Assembly (NCBI GenBank): GCA_900770185.1
Contig: CAAGJM010000006.1
Span: 124,001 to 188,000, forward strand
Length of the DNA stretch: 64,000 nucleotides
From: Clostridia bacterium
GTDB taxonomy: Bacteria; Bacillota; Clostridia; Christensenellales; Borkfalkiaceae
Reading direction: 5' to 3'
The notes beneath the pieces are model-generated. The model was not told where the DNA came from. It saw nothing but the letters and a program-made list of their open reading frames with translations, and searched no databases. A program made the position numbers and the translations under genes. How positions within the stretch are numbered: position 1 is the first letter of the stretch; each line of letters starts with the position of its first letter. Positions 1 through 7,918 of the stretch are shown here, piece by piece.

Positions 1-2
1 AA

Positions 3-641
3 ATGGGTGACGACTACGCGAAATTCGCAGGTTTAACCGCCGCCGAAGATATGGACGAACCGCTCAAAAAAAGTATTAAAAAGCGGCTTCCCTGGCTGCT
101 TATCTTGCTCGGTTTAGGCTTACTCGTCGCGACGGTCATAAAAGGCTTTCAAGCATTGATTCCCGTTTCGCTTATTATTCTTTACACCTTCCAAAGTTTG
201 ATTTTGGACATGAGCGGCAACACCGGCACGCAAAGCCTTGCGGTTACGATAAGGGTTTTAAGCGAAGAAAACCTGACAGCGAAAGAAAAGTTTAAGTTTA
301 TTTTAAAAGAACTGCGCGTAGGATTTATGAACGGCTTGCTCGTCGGCGTGCTTGCGTTCACGGTGATAGGCTGTTACGTACAATTCCTTGAAGGCTCGTT
401 CGTCAGAACGTTCGGCGTTTCGGGCTTTGCGGTTTCGGGCTGCATCGCCCTGTCCCTTCTTATAGCGATGGTCATCGCAAGCCTTGACGGAACGCTTATC
501 CCGATAGCTTTCAAAAAAATGGGCATCGACCCCGCCGTCGCTTCCGGTCCGCTCATCACGACCGTGAACGATTTGATTGCGGTTTGCGCCTACTACGGCG
601 TGTCACTGCTGTTGCTCGTTAAAATATTAGGTTTAAGTTAA
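3..641 (+). CDS. mgtE: Mg2+ transporter MgtE, C-terminal membrane domain (5' partial)
   Basis: Only the C-terminal membrane part of an MgtE/SLC41-type magnesium channel is in the window. The reading frame is open to the left edge, so the first methionine shown is unlikely to be the real start. Hydrophobic segments fill residues about 30-210. Two family hallmarks are visible: GNTGTQSLAVTIR near residue 75 and GIDPAVASGPLITTVNDL near residue 175, the latter being the TM5 region that lines the ion pore in characterised MgtE proteins. The cytoplasmic N and CBS domains would lie upstream. A terminator follows the stop directly, so it ends its transcription unit. Confidence 0.9.
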   Translation: MGDDYAKFAGLTAAEDMDEPLKKSIKKRLPWLLILLGLGLLVATVIKGFQALIPVSLIILYTFQSLILDMSGNTGTQSLAVTIRVLSEENLTAKEKFKFILKELRVGFMNGLLVGVLAFTVIGCYVQFLEGSFVRTFGVSGFAVSGCIALSLLIAMVIASLDGTLIPIAFKKMGIDPAVASGPLITTVNDLIAVCAYYGVSLLLLVKILGLS

Positions 642-648
642 AATAAAC

Positions 649-684
649 CTTCCCACCCTGTTTTAGTGGCGGGAAGTTTTATTT
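649..684 (+). terminator. Rho-independent terminator after mgtE
   Basis: CTTCCCACC pairs with GGCGGGAAG (one mismatch) around a TGTTTTAGT loop and is followed by TTTTATTTTATT. Confidence 0.75.
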
Positions 685-715
685 TATTCTCTCTAAACAC
701 GTTTTAGACCACGCA

Positions 716-741
716 AAAAGCCGCCATAAAAGCGGCTTTTT
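716..741 (-). terminator. Bidirectional terminator between convergent genes
   Basis: AAAAAGCCGC / GCGGCTTTTT stem with a short loop, A-tract on one side and T-tract on the other. It sits between the converging mgtE and lipoprotein genes and can serve both. Confidence 0.7.
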
Positions 742-757
742 GTTTATTTGATTTTAA

Positions 758-1585
758 TTATTTAACTTTATAAGAATTTAACTTGATAGCGGTGGTCGGA
801 AGCGCAACGATATCCATATAAGGCGCGTCTTTCAACTTATCGTACAAGGCTTTGTCGTCGCCGTCGGTATCCATTTCGGCAAGCTTGCCGTCGACTATTT
901 TGTAGTAAGTGCCGCTCTTTAAATAGAACCCGGTTCTGTTATCGCTCGTTAAAACGTCGCTTTCGTTACGGTCGCCTTTATACAAACATTCGGTGTAACC
1001 GTCGGCGTCTGCGTAACAATCGGTTTTAGCGGTTTTTAAACCTTTAAGCAAATCTTCGTCCGCCATACCGAAAACGGTGTAATTTTTAGCGGTGATGCCT
1101 TCGGGGCTGTCCGTCAGGCAAATTGCAAAAGTTGCTTTCGCGGTGTCGTACTTACCCGTCGTACCCTTGCCGGTATCGGGCTCTCTGAGCATTACAAGCG
1201 CACCCGCTTTAAGGCTAAGCTTTCCTTTAAACCCGTTGTTTTCAAACTCGCCCTCAACGGTTTTATCGTACGATTTATCGGTATAGTTATAATCGAACGC
1301 GCCGATAATGGCGTAAGTGCCGTTTTTATCGAACGTAACGGCGGAATCGTTATAAAACCCGTCTTTAAAAAGCTTTAAAACGCGATCGTAAGTTTTGGGG
1401 GCAAAAGTCTTGTAAAGGGAAAGTTTTCCGCTTGCGGTTTTTGCTTTGCCGTCTTTTTCGTAACCGAACTCCGCTTCAACATCGCGTATAACGCTGCCGT
1501 TTGCCGTATAGGTACAAGCCGTAACGGTAAGCATAAGCACCGCGATTATAGCAAGCGGTAAAATTTTTAGCAATACTTTTTTCAT
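758..1585 (-). CDS. Putative lipoprotein of unknown function
   Basis: 275 residues from the ATG at 1585, which has a GAGG ribosome binding site seven bases upstream. A longer frame reaches 1675 but its extra N-terminus lies in the previous gene and hides the signal peptide. The protein starts MKKVLLKILPLAIIAVL and has a lipobox VTAC with Cys24, so it should be lipid-anchored outside the cytoplasmic membrane. The mature part is polar and beta-rich, with repeated 'GTYAIIGAFDYNY'-like stretches, resembling the copy-number-variable secreted lipoproteins of Clostridia; no catalytic motif is recognised. It is the last gene of a four-gene set with zinc-ribbon and SPFH proteins. Confidence 0.7.
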   Translation of the reverse strand: MKKVLLKILPLAIIAVLMLTVTACTYTANGSVIRDVEAEFGYEKDGKAKTASGKLSLYKTFAPKTYDRVLKLFKDGFYNDSAVTFDKNGTYAIIGAFDYNYTDKSYDKTVEGEFENNGFKGKLSLKAGALVMLREPDTGKGTTGKYDTAKATFAICLTDSPEGITAKNYTVFGMADEDLLKGLKTAKTDCYADADGYTECLYKGDRNESDVLTSDNRTGFYLKSGTYYKIVDGKLAEMDTDGDDKALYDKLKDAPYMDIVALPTTAIKLNSYKVK

Positions 1586-1593
1586 ATTAACCT

Positions 1594-2691
1594 CTATAAG
1601 AAATTTTGTATCAGGTACACTAAACCCGTTGCCGCCGCCAAGCCGAGCAACACCGCAAACCCTATGCGCAACCAAGAAAGCGGGGTCTTGCCGGTGACTT
1701 TGCCGGTATTTCCGTTGACGTAAACCTTGTAATTTGATTTAGCGTAATTGTAATTCAAAAGATAAACGGGCACTAAAACGTATTTGTAAGTAACGTTGTT
1801 ATGTACGGTGGAAACGTTTAAGTAACTTACGGTATCGTAAGCGTACTGCGATAAAATCAAACGCCTGAGCTTACTATCCATATCCGACTTCGCCTCATCC
1901 CACGCGTCGTCAATCTTTTTTTCGCTTCTGTGCGCCATAAAACCCGACAAATAACGCTTATCGTACCCCTTTATCGTTTCATAATTAAACGGGGCGATTT
2001 TGTTGAACGTTTTTCTGTCGTAAGACGTGGAAGCGTTTATAAAAACGTCGTCGAAAAAGTGAGAGTAGGTGCCGGAAACGCGGAAATACTCCGTCGTTGT
2101 GACGGTACGCCTGTCCTTGCCGCTACCGACCGTGCGCGTAACGGTTTTGCCGAGGCGACCCTCGTAAGTCGAGTAAGTGTCGCTGTCGAAAGTGTAGCAA
2201 GGCTCGTAAACGCCTTTCATATTATCGACGGTAAAGCTCTTTTTGAACTTGCGCGGGGCGAATATGCGCTTTTTACACCATTCGCGAGCCTTTGAAACGG
2301 CTGTGTCGCCGCTTATCGTAAACGGATAAAGCACACCCGGTTTAAGACCTTTTTCGCCTTCGATTTCTTTAACGTGACCGGTACCGCAGTACGGACATAG
2401 CGTTGCGGTGTCTTTTCCGTCAACAATAACTATCGCGCCGCAGTTCTCGCACCTGTACGCAACGCTGTCGTCACTCCACTGTTCGGCGTTTAAAAACGCG
2501 TCTTTTATCTGAAGTTCCGCAACTTCGCCGCTCGACTTAAAATCTTTCGTCGCGCCGCAATGCTCGCAATACAAGCAACCTTTTTCGGGATTGAAAACGA
2601 GGTTAGCGCCGCACTTATCGCACTTTGCCGAAAAAACGTCAACCTGTTTTTTCTCCACGTCAAACGTGTTTTCGTAAGTTTTATCGTCCAT
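1594..2691 (-). CDS. Zinc-ribbon protein with C-terminal membrane anchor
   Basis: 365 residues. Two N-terminal zinc-ribbon units are visible: CDKCGANLVF with CLYCEHCGATKDF at residues about 24-50, and YRCENCGAIV with LCPYCGTG at about 80-105. The centre is soluble and beta-rich, and the C-terminus (about 340-365) is one hydrophobic helix preceded by a VNGNTGKVTGKTPLSWLR segment. This matches the uncharacterised 'TFIIB-type zinc ribbon-containing protein' family, which often adjoins SPFH/YdjI-like genes. Tail anchoring at the membrane is inferred. It starts two bases from the DUF1858 stop, so translation is probably coupled. Confidence 0.7.
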   Translation of the reverse strand: MDDKTYENTFDVEKKQVDVFSAKCDKCGANLVFNPEKGCLYCEHCGATKDFKSSGEVAELQIKDAFLNAEQWSDDSVAYRCENCGAIVIVDGKDTATLCPYCGTGHVKEIEGEKGLKPGVLYPFTISGDTAVSKAREWCKKRIFAPRKFKKSFTVDNMKGVYEPCYTFDSDTYSTYEGRLGKTVTRTVGSGKDRRTVTTTEYFRVSGTYSHFFDDVFINASTSYDRKTFNKIAPFNYETIKGYDKRYLSGFMAHRSEKKIDDAWDEAKSDMDSKLRRLILSQYAYDTVSYLNVSTVHNNVTYKYVLVPVYLLNYNYAKSNYKVYVNGNTGKVTGKTPLSWLRIGFAVLLGLAAATGLVYLIQNFL

Positions 2692-2693
2692 AA

Positions 2694-2891
2694 TTACGCG
2701 TTAAGCGAATGAAGAAGTTCGTTTACGTCTATGCCGTGAACCTGGGCCGCTTCGCCGATGGTTTCGCCGTGCGCGATTGCACAGCCCAGACAGTGCATGC
2801 CGTAACCCATTAAAATATCGGCGGCGTCGGGATTGATTTCAACCGCGTCCATAATAAGCGTATCTTCGGTTATAACTTTCTTTTCTTCCAT
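2694..2891 (-). CDS. DUF1858 (ScdA-N-like) redox-disulfide domain protein
   Basis: 65 residues forming one complete DUF1858 domain. The signature MGYGMHCLGCAIAHGETI holds a CxxC at residues 34-37, which in related 'hybrid cluster protein-associated redox disulfide' proteins is thought to be redox-active or to bind Fe/NO; the biochemical role of free-standing copies is not established. It lies between the SPFH and zinc-ribbon genes with gaps of 2 and 16 bases, indicating one transcript. Confidence 0.85.
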   Translation of the reverse strand: MEEKKVITEDTLIMDAVEINPDAADILMGYGMHCLGCAIAHGETIGEAAQVHGIDVNELLHSLNA

Positions 2892-2907
2892 AATTATCTC
2901 CTATGTA

Positions 2908-3963
2908 CTACTGCTTTTTGCCGCATTCGGGGCAGAATTTAGACCCTGCGGGAACTTCCGCGCCGCATTCGGGGCAGAACTTCTTCGCGTCGGTCTTTTT
3001 ACCGCATTCGGGACAGAATTTTGCGCCCGCGGGAATAGCCGCGCCGCACGCCGAGCATACCGCGCCGCCCTTAACTTCCGTTTTTTGCGGTGCCGCGGCG
3101 GGTTGATTGTTCGAACGCATTGCGTCGGCAAACATTTGCCCTATCCCTAAGCCTGCGCCAAGCCCCACGCCCGCGCCTGCCATACTGCCTGCCGCGCCGG
3201 GGTTTTTAGCCGCGTCTTTCATAGCTTCGGCCGCCGCAACTTTCATGAGTACGTCGGTCTTATCCGCATAGATACCGAGCTTCGTCCTTTCGTCGAACGC
3301 TTTTTCGACTTCCGTCGGAACGGACATGTTTTCGATGAACAAGTTGGTAAGTTTTAAGCCGATTTCGTTGAATTTAGACTGAACAGAACGCTTAACTATC
3401 TCGTTGAACTCAAGGGTGTTGCCCGCTAAATCAAGCGCAGAAATTTTGCTTTCGCCGATAGCGTCGGTAAGCGTCGAGATAAGCATCGTCTTTAAAAAGT
3501 CGGTTATATCTTCCGTTTTAAAGGTCGAGCTGGTGCCGAAAAGTTCTTTTAAGAACACGCCCGGATCGTCAACCTTAAACGCAAACGCGCCGAAGCCCCT
3601 TACCCTTATAACGCCGAATTCGGGGTCGCGGACGATAATGGGGTTCTGCGTGCCCCACTTAACGTCGGTAAACTGTTTGGTGTTGATAAAGTAAACGTCA
3701 AGCGTAATGGGAGTTTCGAATTTATACTTCCATGCCGCAAGTTTAGTTAAGATGGGGAAAATTTCCGTCTTTAAGTTATACAAACCGGGGCCGAAAACGT
3801 CCGCAATCTGACCTTTATAAACGAAAACCGCACACTGCGATTCTCTTACCGTAAGGGTAGATTTATCGTTAACTTCTCTGCCCGATTTTTTAAAAGGGTA
3901 TTTGTAAACAAGGGTATTTCTGCTATCGTCAGCCCATTCGATATTAAGCCTGAATAAAGCCAT
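2908..3963 (-). CDS. SPFH-domain (YdjI-like) protein with tandem zinc ribbons
   Basis: 351 residues. Residues about 30-230 form an SPFH/band-7 domain (VKWGTQNPIIVRDPEFGVIRVRG followed by TEDITDFLKTML and an amphipathic KAFDERTKLGIYAD segment), as in the B. subtilis YdjI 'virion core protein-like' family. A Gly/Ala-rich linker (about 255-290) leads to two zinc ribbons, CSACGAAIPAGAKFCPECG and KFCPECGAEVPAGSKFCPECG, at the extreme C-terminus. Such proteins are thought to organise membrane microdomains and recruit partners in envelope stress; this is family knowledge. It is the first gene of the four-gene set and has its own promoter. Confidence 0.85.
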   Translation of the reverse strand: MALFRLNIEWADDSRNTLVYKYPFKKSGREVNDKSTLTVRESQCAVFVYKGQIADVFGPGLYNLKTEIFPILTKLAAWKYKFETPITLDVYFINTKQFTDVKWGTQNPIIVRDPEFGVIRVRGFGAFAFKVDDPGVFLKELFGTSSTFKTEDITDFLKTMLISTLTDAIGESKISALDLAGNTLEFNEIVKRSVQSKFNEIGLKLTNLFIENMSVPTEVEKAFDERTKLGIYADKTDVLMKVAAAEAMKDAAKNPGAAGSMAGAGVGLGAGLGIGQMFADAMRSNNQPAAAPQKTEVKGGAVCSACGAAIPAGAKFCPECGKKTDAKKFCPECGAEVPAGSKFCPECGKKQ

Positions 3964-4033
3964 ATTATCCTCCGCCGCGTTTAAAAAACGCCTTTATTTA
4001 AAAAGTATATGTAAAACTTTTTATTCGTAGATA

Positions 4034-4062
4034 AGTATACCACACATTTTTTACTTTTACAA
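4034..4062 (-). promoter_or_regulatory. Sigma-A promoter of the SPFH operon
   Basis: On the minus strand TTGTAA, 17 bases, TATACT. It lies about 70 bases before the SPFH start codon. The rest of 3964-4210 is AT-rich and shows no gene. Confidence 0.65.
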
Positions 4063-4210
4063 CAATTTATTTTTAATTTTCACCAATGTTTCGGCGTAAA
4101 AAGCAATCGCACGCCGCAAAACGCATGCATTTGCTCTACTTTACCCGTATAAACGCGAAAATCGCGCCGAAAAACACCGAATATTTCTTAATAAAAATAT
4201 TTCTTAATAA

Positions 4211-4239
4211 ATAAAAACGCCGAACAAAAGTTCGACGTT
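4211..4239 (-). terminator. Terminator after rplL
   Basis: Minus-strand stem AACGTCGAAC / GTTCGGCGTT (one G-U pair), TTTT loop, followed by TTTTTAT. It ends the rplJL unit, so rpoBC is not co-transcribed with rplJL here. Confidence 0.85.
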
Positions 4240-4261
4240 TTTTAAACTTTTTAATCTTAAA

Positions 4262-4633
4262 TTAAGCAAGTTCGGCAACCGCGCCGGCTTCTTTAAGTTT
4301 AGCAACCATTTTTTCAGCCTCTTCTTTCTGAACGGCTTCTTTAACGTTGCCGAGTTTTTCAACCATGTTCTTAGCTTCAACAAGGCCAAGACCGGTGATT
4401 TCTCTGACTGCTTTGATAACGGCGATTTTGTTGCCGCCGATTTCTTTAAGAACGACGTTGAATTCGGTCTTTTCTTCAGCGGCAGCGGCTGCGGGAGCAG
4501 CGCCTGCAGCGGCAGCTGCAACGGGAGCAGCAGCGCTTACGCCGAATTCTTCTTCGATTGCTTTAACAAGGCTGTTGAGTTCAAGAACAGTCATACCTTT
4601 GATTTCTTCTATCATTTTTGCGATATCCGCCAT
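4262..4633 (-). CDS. rplL: Ribosomal protein L7/L12
   Basis: 123 residues, the usual length. N-terminal dimerisation region [21 protein letters not shown], Ala-rich hinge at about 33-52, and C-terminal factor-binding domain with [21 protein letters not shown] and EAKNMVEKL. Forms the ribosomal stalk on L10 and recruits translational GTPases. It lies 53 bases after rplJ in the same transcript and is followed by a strong terminator. Confidence 0.98.
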   Translation of the reverse strand: MADIAKMIEEIKGMTVLELNSLVKAIEEEFGVSAAAPVAAAAAGAAPAAAAAEEKTEFNVVLKEIGGNKIAVIKAVREITGLGLVEAKNMVEKLGNVKEAVQKEEAEKMVAKLKEAGAVAELA

Positions 4634-4686
4634 TTTTATATCCTCTCTTTAAAATTTATTTTTAATTCCGAAAAACCGCCGCGCGA

Positions 4687-5178
4687 TTATTCGGCAGATT
4701 TTTCCGCAACTCTGTTAAGAGCAACGGCAAGCCTTCCGATAAGGTTCTGTAAAGTTCCCGCAAGTACGCCGTAAAGCGCTTCTTTGGAAGGAATTTTAGC
4801 AAGTTCCGCTACGCCCGCTTTATCAACGTATTCGCCGTTGACGTATGCGCTTTTCGCGGAAAGTTTATTATCGAACTTCGCTGCGTTATCCGCAACGACT
4901 TTCGACGCGCCGGTTTCGTCTTCGCCGAACGCTATCGCCGTAGTCCCGTTAAGGTCTGCATCGAAAGACGTAACGCCGAGTTCGTTGAACGCTTTTCTTA
5001 CAAGGGTGTTTTTAAGCACTTTGTAGTGGCATCCGGCTTTTCTGAAATCGTTTCTGAGCGCGGTGTCTTCTGCAACGGTAAGACCTTTGTAGTCAACCAA
5101 AACAACCGACTTAGATTCGCTTATTTTCGCCTTGATGTCTTCGACAATCTGCTTTTTAGCCTCTAAATTAGCCGACAT
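4687..5178 (-). CDS. rplJ: Ribosomal protein L10
   Basis: 163 residues. N-terminal rRNA-binding domain with SESKSVVLVDYKGLTVAED and LRNDFRKAGCHYKVLKNTLVRKA; the C-terminal helix (NLIGRLAVALNRVAEKSAE) is the L7/L12 docking segment. Anchor of the stalk and, with L7/L12, the autogenous regulator that binds its own leader RNA. The leader, a promoter and an attenuator hairpin directly upstream support this regulation here. Confidence 0.98.
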   Translation of the reverse strand: MSANLEAKKQIVEDIKAKISESKSVVLVDYKGLTVAEDTALRNDFRKAGCHYKVLKNTLVRKAFNELGVTSFDADLNGTTAIAFGEDETGASKVVADNAAKFDNKLSAKSAYVNGEYVDKAGVAELAKIPSKEALYGVLAGTLQNLIGRLAVALNRVAEKSAE

Positions 5179-5207
5179 TTTTTACCTCCGTTATTATTTT
5201 GCCGCCG

Positions 5208-5330
5208 AAAAAAACCGTCTTATCGCCGAAATAACGCGAAAAGACGGTCAAAATCAAAACCAACGTGTTACCTCGGCGGGCGTAAACCTTAGTTTACTTA
5301 AAAGCCTGCTTTCTTCGGCTATTTAATTAT
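5208..5330 (-). ncRNA. L10 leader (autoregulatory 5' UTR of rplJL) with attenuator hairpin
   Basis: The minus strand carries the conserved L10-binding halves AGCCGAAGAAAGCAGG (5320-5305) and CCCGCCGAGG (5280-5271), as in the Rfam L10_leader family. Downstream, ACCGTCTT pairs with AAGACGGT (5248-5214) and runs into TTTTTTT, a Rho-independent terminator placed just before the rplJ ribosome binding site. Binding of L10/(L12) would favour termination. Confidence 0.85.
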
Positions 5331-5336
5331 GCGATG

Positions 5337-5365
5337 ATTGTAACACGTCGCAAGTTTTTTGTCAA
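5337..5365 (-). promoter_or_regulatory. Strong sigma-A promoter of rplJL
   Basis: Minus-strand TTGACA, exactly 17 bases, TACAAT, placed directly before the L10 leader. It lies between rplA and rplJ, so rplJL forms its own unit. Confidence 0.85.
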
Positions 5366-5398
5366 ACGATTTAAACGACTTTATCTCGTTTAATAAAA

Positions 5399-6085
5399 TT
5401 AGTTTTTGGCAACGACTTTAACGCCGGGGCCCATCGTGCTTGCAACCGCAATGCTCTTGATGTACTGACCTTTCGAAGAAGCGGGTTTCGCTTTAACGAT
5501 AGCGTCAAGCAAAGCGTTGTAGTTTTCGATAAGTTTTTCTTTACCGAAGCTCTTTTTACCTATCGAGCAGTGGATAACCGCGGTTTTGTCGAGCCTATAC
5601 TCAACCTTACCTGCTTTAACTTCTTTGATAGCCTTTTCAACGTCCATGGTAACGGTACCGCTCTTGGGGTTGGGCATTAAGCCTTTGGGACCCAAAATTT
5701 TACCGATACGACCGACCACGCCCATCATATCGGGGGTGGTAATCATAACGTCAAACCCGAACCAGTTTTCTTTCTGGATTTTAGCGATCATATCTTCCGC
5801 ATCGACGAAATCGGCGCCCGCTTTTGCGGCCACGTCCGCCTTATCGCCTTTTGCTATAACCAAAACTTTCTGCGATTTACCGGTGCCGTTAGGAAGGACG
5901 ATAACGCCCCTTACTTGTTGATCGGCTTGCTTCGGGTCAACGCCGAGTTTTACGTGGAATTCGATGGTTTCGTCAAACTTAGCCTTGGCGGTGTTTAAAA
6001 CGATGTCCATCGCCTCGGATATGTCGTATTGTTTGGCAGTGTCGAAAGACTTAATGCTTTCGGCATATTTTTTTCCGTATTTCAT
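5399..6085 (-). CDS. rplA: Ribosomal protein L1
   Basis: 228 residues, normal length. Shows family blocks [39 protein letters not shown], and [21 protein letters not shown], plus the C-terminal [22 protein letters not shown]. It binds 23S rRNA at the mobile L1 stalk near the E site and can repress its own operon in other bacteria. It follows rplK by 54 bases. Last gene of the rpmG-secE-nusG-rplK-rplA unit. Confidence 0.98.
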   Translation of the reverse strand: MKYGKKYAESIKSFDTAKQYDISEAMDIVLNTAKAKFDETIEFHVKLGVDPKQADQQVRGVIVLPNGTGKSQKVLVIAKGDKADVAAKAGADFVDAEDMIAKIQKENWFGFDVMITTPDMMGVVGRIGKILGPKGLMPNPKSGTVTMDVEKAIKEVKAGKVEYRLDKTAVIHCSIGKKSFGKEKLIENYNALLDAIVKAKPASSKGQYIKSIAVASTMGPGVKVVAKN

Positions 6086-6139
6086 TTATTAGAATCCTCC
6101 TTGTGGTACGTTCGAGACAACTCTCTCCCACCCTGTATT

Positions 6140-6565
6140 TTAGTCTTCGACGGTGATGCCCATGCTGCGAGCGGTGCCTTTAATCATGCTCATGCAAGCT
6201 TCGAGCGAAGCGGCGTTCGTGTCAACCATTTTGGTTTTAGCGATTTCTTCGACTTGTGCTTTCGTGAGCTTGGCAACCTTCGTTTTGTTGGGAGCCGCGC
6301 TTGCCGTTTCGATTCCGCAAGCTTTCTTAATTAGGTCGGGAACCGGGGGTGTTTTTAAAATAAAGGTGAACGAACGATCCTGATAAATCGTTATTACGAC
6401 GGGGATAACGTAACCCATCTTGTCTTGAGTTTTTGCGTTGAACTCTTTAGTGAAACCGGGCAAGTTTATGCCGTAAGGTCCGAGCGTGGAACCGACCGGG
6501 GGGCCCGGGGTTGCTTTTCCGGCTTGTAACTGAAGTTTAACTACAGCAGTAACTTTTTTAGCCAT
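6140..6565 (-). CDS. rplK: Ribosomal protein L11
   Basis: 141 residues. Complete L11 with [20 protein letters not shown] at the N-terminus and the rRNA-binding [17 protein letters not shown] and [12 protein letters not shown] at the end. Part of the GTPase-associated centre. 98 bases separate it from nusG, more than elsewhere in this set, but no terminator or clear promoter is seen between. Confidence 0.98.
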   Translation of the reverse strand: MAKKVTAVVKLQLQAGKATPGPPVGSTLGPYGINLPGFTKEFNAKTQDKMGYVIPVVITIYQDRSFTFILKTPPVPDLIKKACGIETASAAPNKTKVAKLTKAQVEEIAKTKMVDTNAASLEACMSMIKGTARSMGITVED

Positions 6566-6663
6566 AAAAATTCCTCCATACTGTGGTGAATATCAAAACG
6601 CCATAGAAAATTTAGCGTTTCTCCCACTTATTCTTAATGCGGCTTAGCGCAGTAAGTTCAAAA

Positions 6664-7185
6664 TTATTTAACTTTTTCAAGCTGAACGTAATCGACCTCG
6701 ACTTCCGTTTCGGTGTTGAACATTTCAACTTTAACTTTCGCTTTTTGCGATTCGGGTTTAAGATCCAAAATTACGCCCTCGAAGTCGTTAAGCGGACCCG
6801 ATATAATCTTAACCCTGTCGCCCACAACGTAATCTACGTTTTCAACCTTGACTTCAAGGCGCATACGCTTAACTTCGTCATCGGTAAGCGCAAGAGCTTT
6901 ACCCTGCGGACCGACAAAGCCCGTAACGCCCCTCGTATTAGTTATCAAATACCATAAGTAGTTCGAGTAAACGAGTTTAATGAAGATATAGCAAGGCAAA
7001 ATTTTGCGAAGGACGACCTTCTTTTTACCGTTCTTTTCTTCGATGGTTTCTTCCATAGGAATTTTAATTTCGAGAATCTGCTCCTGAAGGTTGTTGTTTT
7101 CGATAACCTTTTCAAGCGTATCCTTAACCATCGCTTCATAACCCGAATAGGTATGAACCACGTACCATTTAGCCGTTTCGCCCAT
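6664..7185 (-). CDS. nusG: Transcription termination/antitermination factor NusG
   Basis: 173 residues: NGN domain at the N-terminus (KWYVVHTYSGYEAMVKDTLE, then CYIFIKLVYSNYLWYLITNTRGVTGFVG) and a C-terminal KOW domain (VGDRVKIISGPLNDFEGVILD). Binds RNA polymerase and links it to Rho or the ribosome. Eight bases follow the secE stop, consistent with coupled expression. Confidence 0.98.
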   Translation of the reverse strand: MGETAKWYVVHTYSGYEAMVKDTLEKVIENNNLQEQILEIKIPMEETIEEKNGKKKVVLRKILPCYIFIKLVYSNYLWYLITNTRGVTGFVGPQGKALALTDDEVKRMRLEVKVENVDYVVGDRVKIISGPLNDFEGVILDLKPESQKAKVKVEMFNTETEVEVDYVQLEKVK

Positions 7186-7193
7186 ACGCTCTC

Positions 7194-7466
7194 CTACTTA
7201 GCAACGCCGGTGATGAGTTTAAGCAGTTCGCCGAGACCCAGATCCATAAGCGTTATAACTACTGCAAAGCAAAGCACCACGCCGAGGACTATCGCCGTTT
7301 GTTTAACGACGGTCTTGGGCGACGGCCAGGTGACCTTCTTTATTTCGGAAAAAACTTCTTTAAGTTTTTTGCCCATGCGCTTAAAAACGTTGGGCTTTTT
7401 ATTCTTTTTAGTTTTTTTCGCGTCAACTTTCGCGCCGGTTGAAACTTGTTTGTTCTTATCTTCCAT
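7194..7466 (-). CDS. secE: Preprotein translocase subunit SecE
   Basis: 90 residues. A Lys-rich N-terminus (about 1-35) precedes KLKEVFSEIKKVTWPSPKTV, the conserved amphipathic helix of SecE, and one transmembrane helix (about 60-88). Single-spanning essential clamp of SecYEG. Gene order rpmG-secE-nusG is standard. Confidence 0.96.
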   Translation of the reverse strand: MEDKNKQVSTGAKVDAKKTKKNKKPNVFKRMGKKLKEVFSEIKKVTWPSPKTVVKQTAIVLGVVLCFAVVITLMDLGLGELLKLITGVAK

Positions 7467-7518
7467 TTTATACCTCTTGCGGCGTAAAACGCCTTAGGAA
7501 CTTTAAACGCTTAAAGAA

Positions 7519-7680
7519 TTATTTCGTTTCTTTGTGAGCGGTGTGTTTCTTGCAGAAAGGGCAATATTTATTGAATTCAAGCCTGTCGGGATTATTCTTT
7601 TTATTCTTGTAAACGTCGTAATTCCTTTGTTTACATTCGGTGCAGGCAAGCGTTACTCTAACCGTGTTTCCTTTAGCCAT
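7519..7680 (-). CDS. rpmG: Ribosomal protein L33, zinc-binding form
   Basis: 53 residues. It reads [20 protein letters not shown] and ends [16 protein letters not shown]. Four cysteines in two CxxC pairs (13/16 and 40/43) identify the zinc-binding (C+) form. First gene of the secE-nusG-rplKA unit. The tRNA-Trp gene that often sits between rpmG and secE is absent. Confidence 0.95.
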   Translation of the reverse strand: MAKGNTVRVTLACTECKQRNYDVYKNKKNNPDRLEFNKYCPFCKKHTAHKETK

Positions 7681-7731
7681 TTTTAAATCCATCCTAAAAA
7701 ATTAACACCCCAAATTTCGGAGTGCTTTATT

Positions 7732-7760
7732 ATTTTAGCCTATTGACGCCGTTATGTCAA
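7732..7760 (-). promoter_or_regulatory. Sigma-A promoter of rpmG-secE-nusG-rplKA
   Basis: Minus-strand TTGACA, 17 bases, TAAAAT, about 50 bases before rpmG. Confidence 0.8.
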
Positions 7761-7882
7761 CGATTTTAACCGCTTTTTTTGAGAAAAATATTTTTTATAT
7801 GTTTTACGCGCGCCGTCACGTACGCGCGCGAGGCTCGAATTATGTCGAAATCCGCCTTAAAACCCGCCCTGTGCCAAAAAGG

Positions 7883-7911
7883 TTGCGTTCTTTATTTTAA
7901 AGTGATAAAAT
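7883..7911 (+). promoter_or_regulatory. trkA promoter; implies a leaderless mRNA
   Basis: TTGCGT, 17 bases, TAAAAT. The -10 ends 7 bases before the trkA ATG at 7919, so transcription would start at or next to the start codon. No Shine-Dalgarno sequence precedes the ATG. Confidence 0.6.
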
Positions 7912-7918
7912 AACCCGT

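Noticed and set aside
1586..1675. Extended N-terminus of the 758-1585 lipoprotein (start at 1675)
   Set aside because: It lies within the preceding gene, lacks a ribosome binding site and would bury the clear lipoprotein signal that begins at 1585.
7761..7918. c-di-AMP (ydaO-type) riboswitch before trkA, as found before many potassium-uptake genes
   Set aside because: The promoter leaves essentially no 5' UTR to hold an aptamer, and none of the conserved sequence was recognised.
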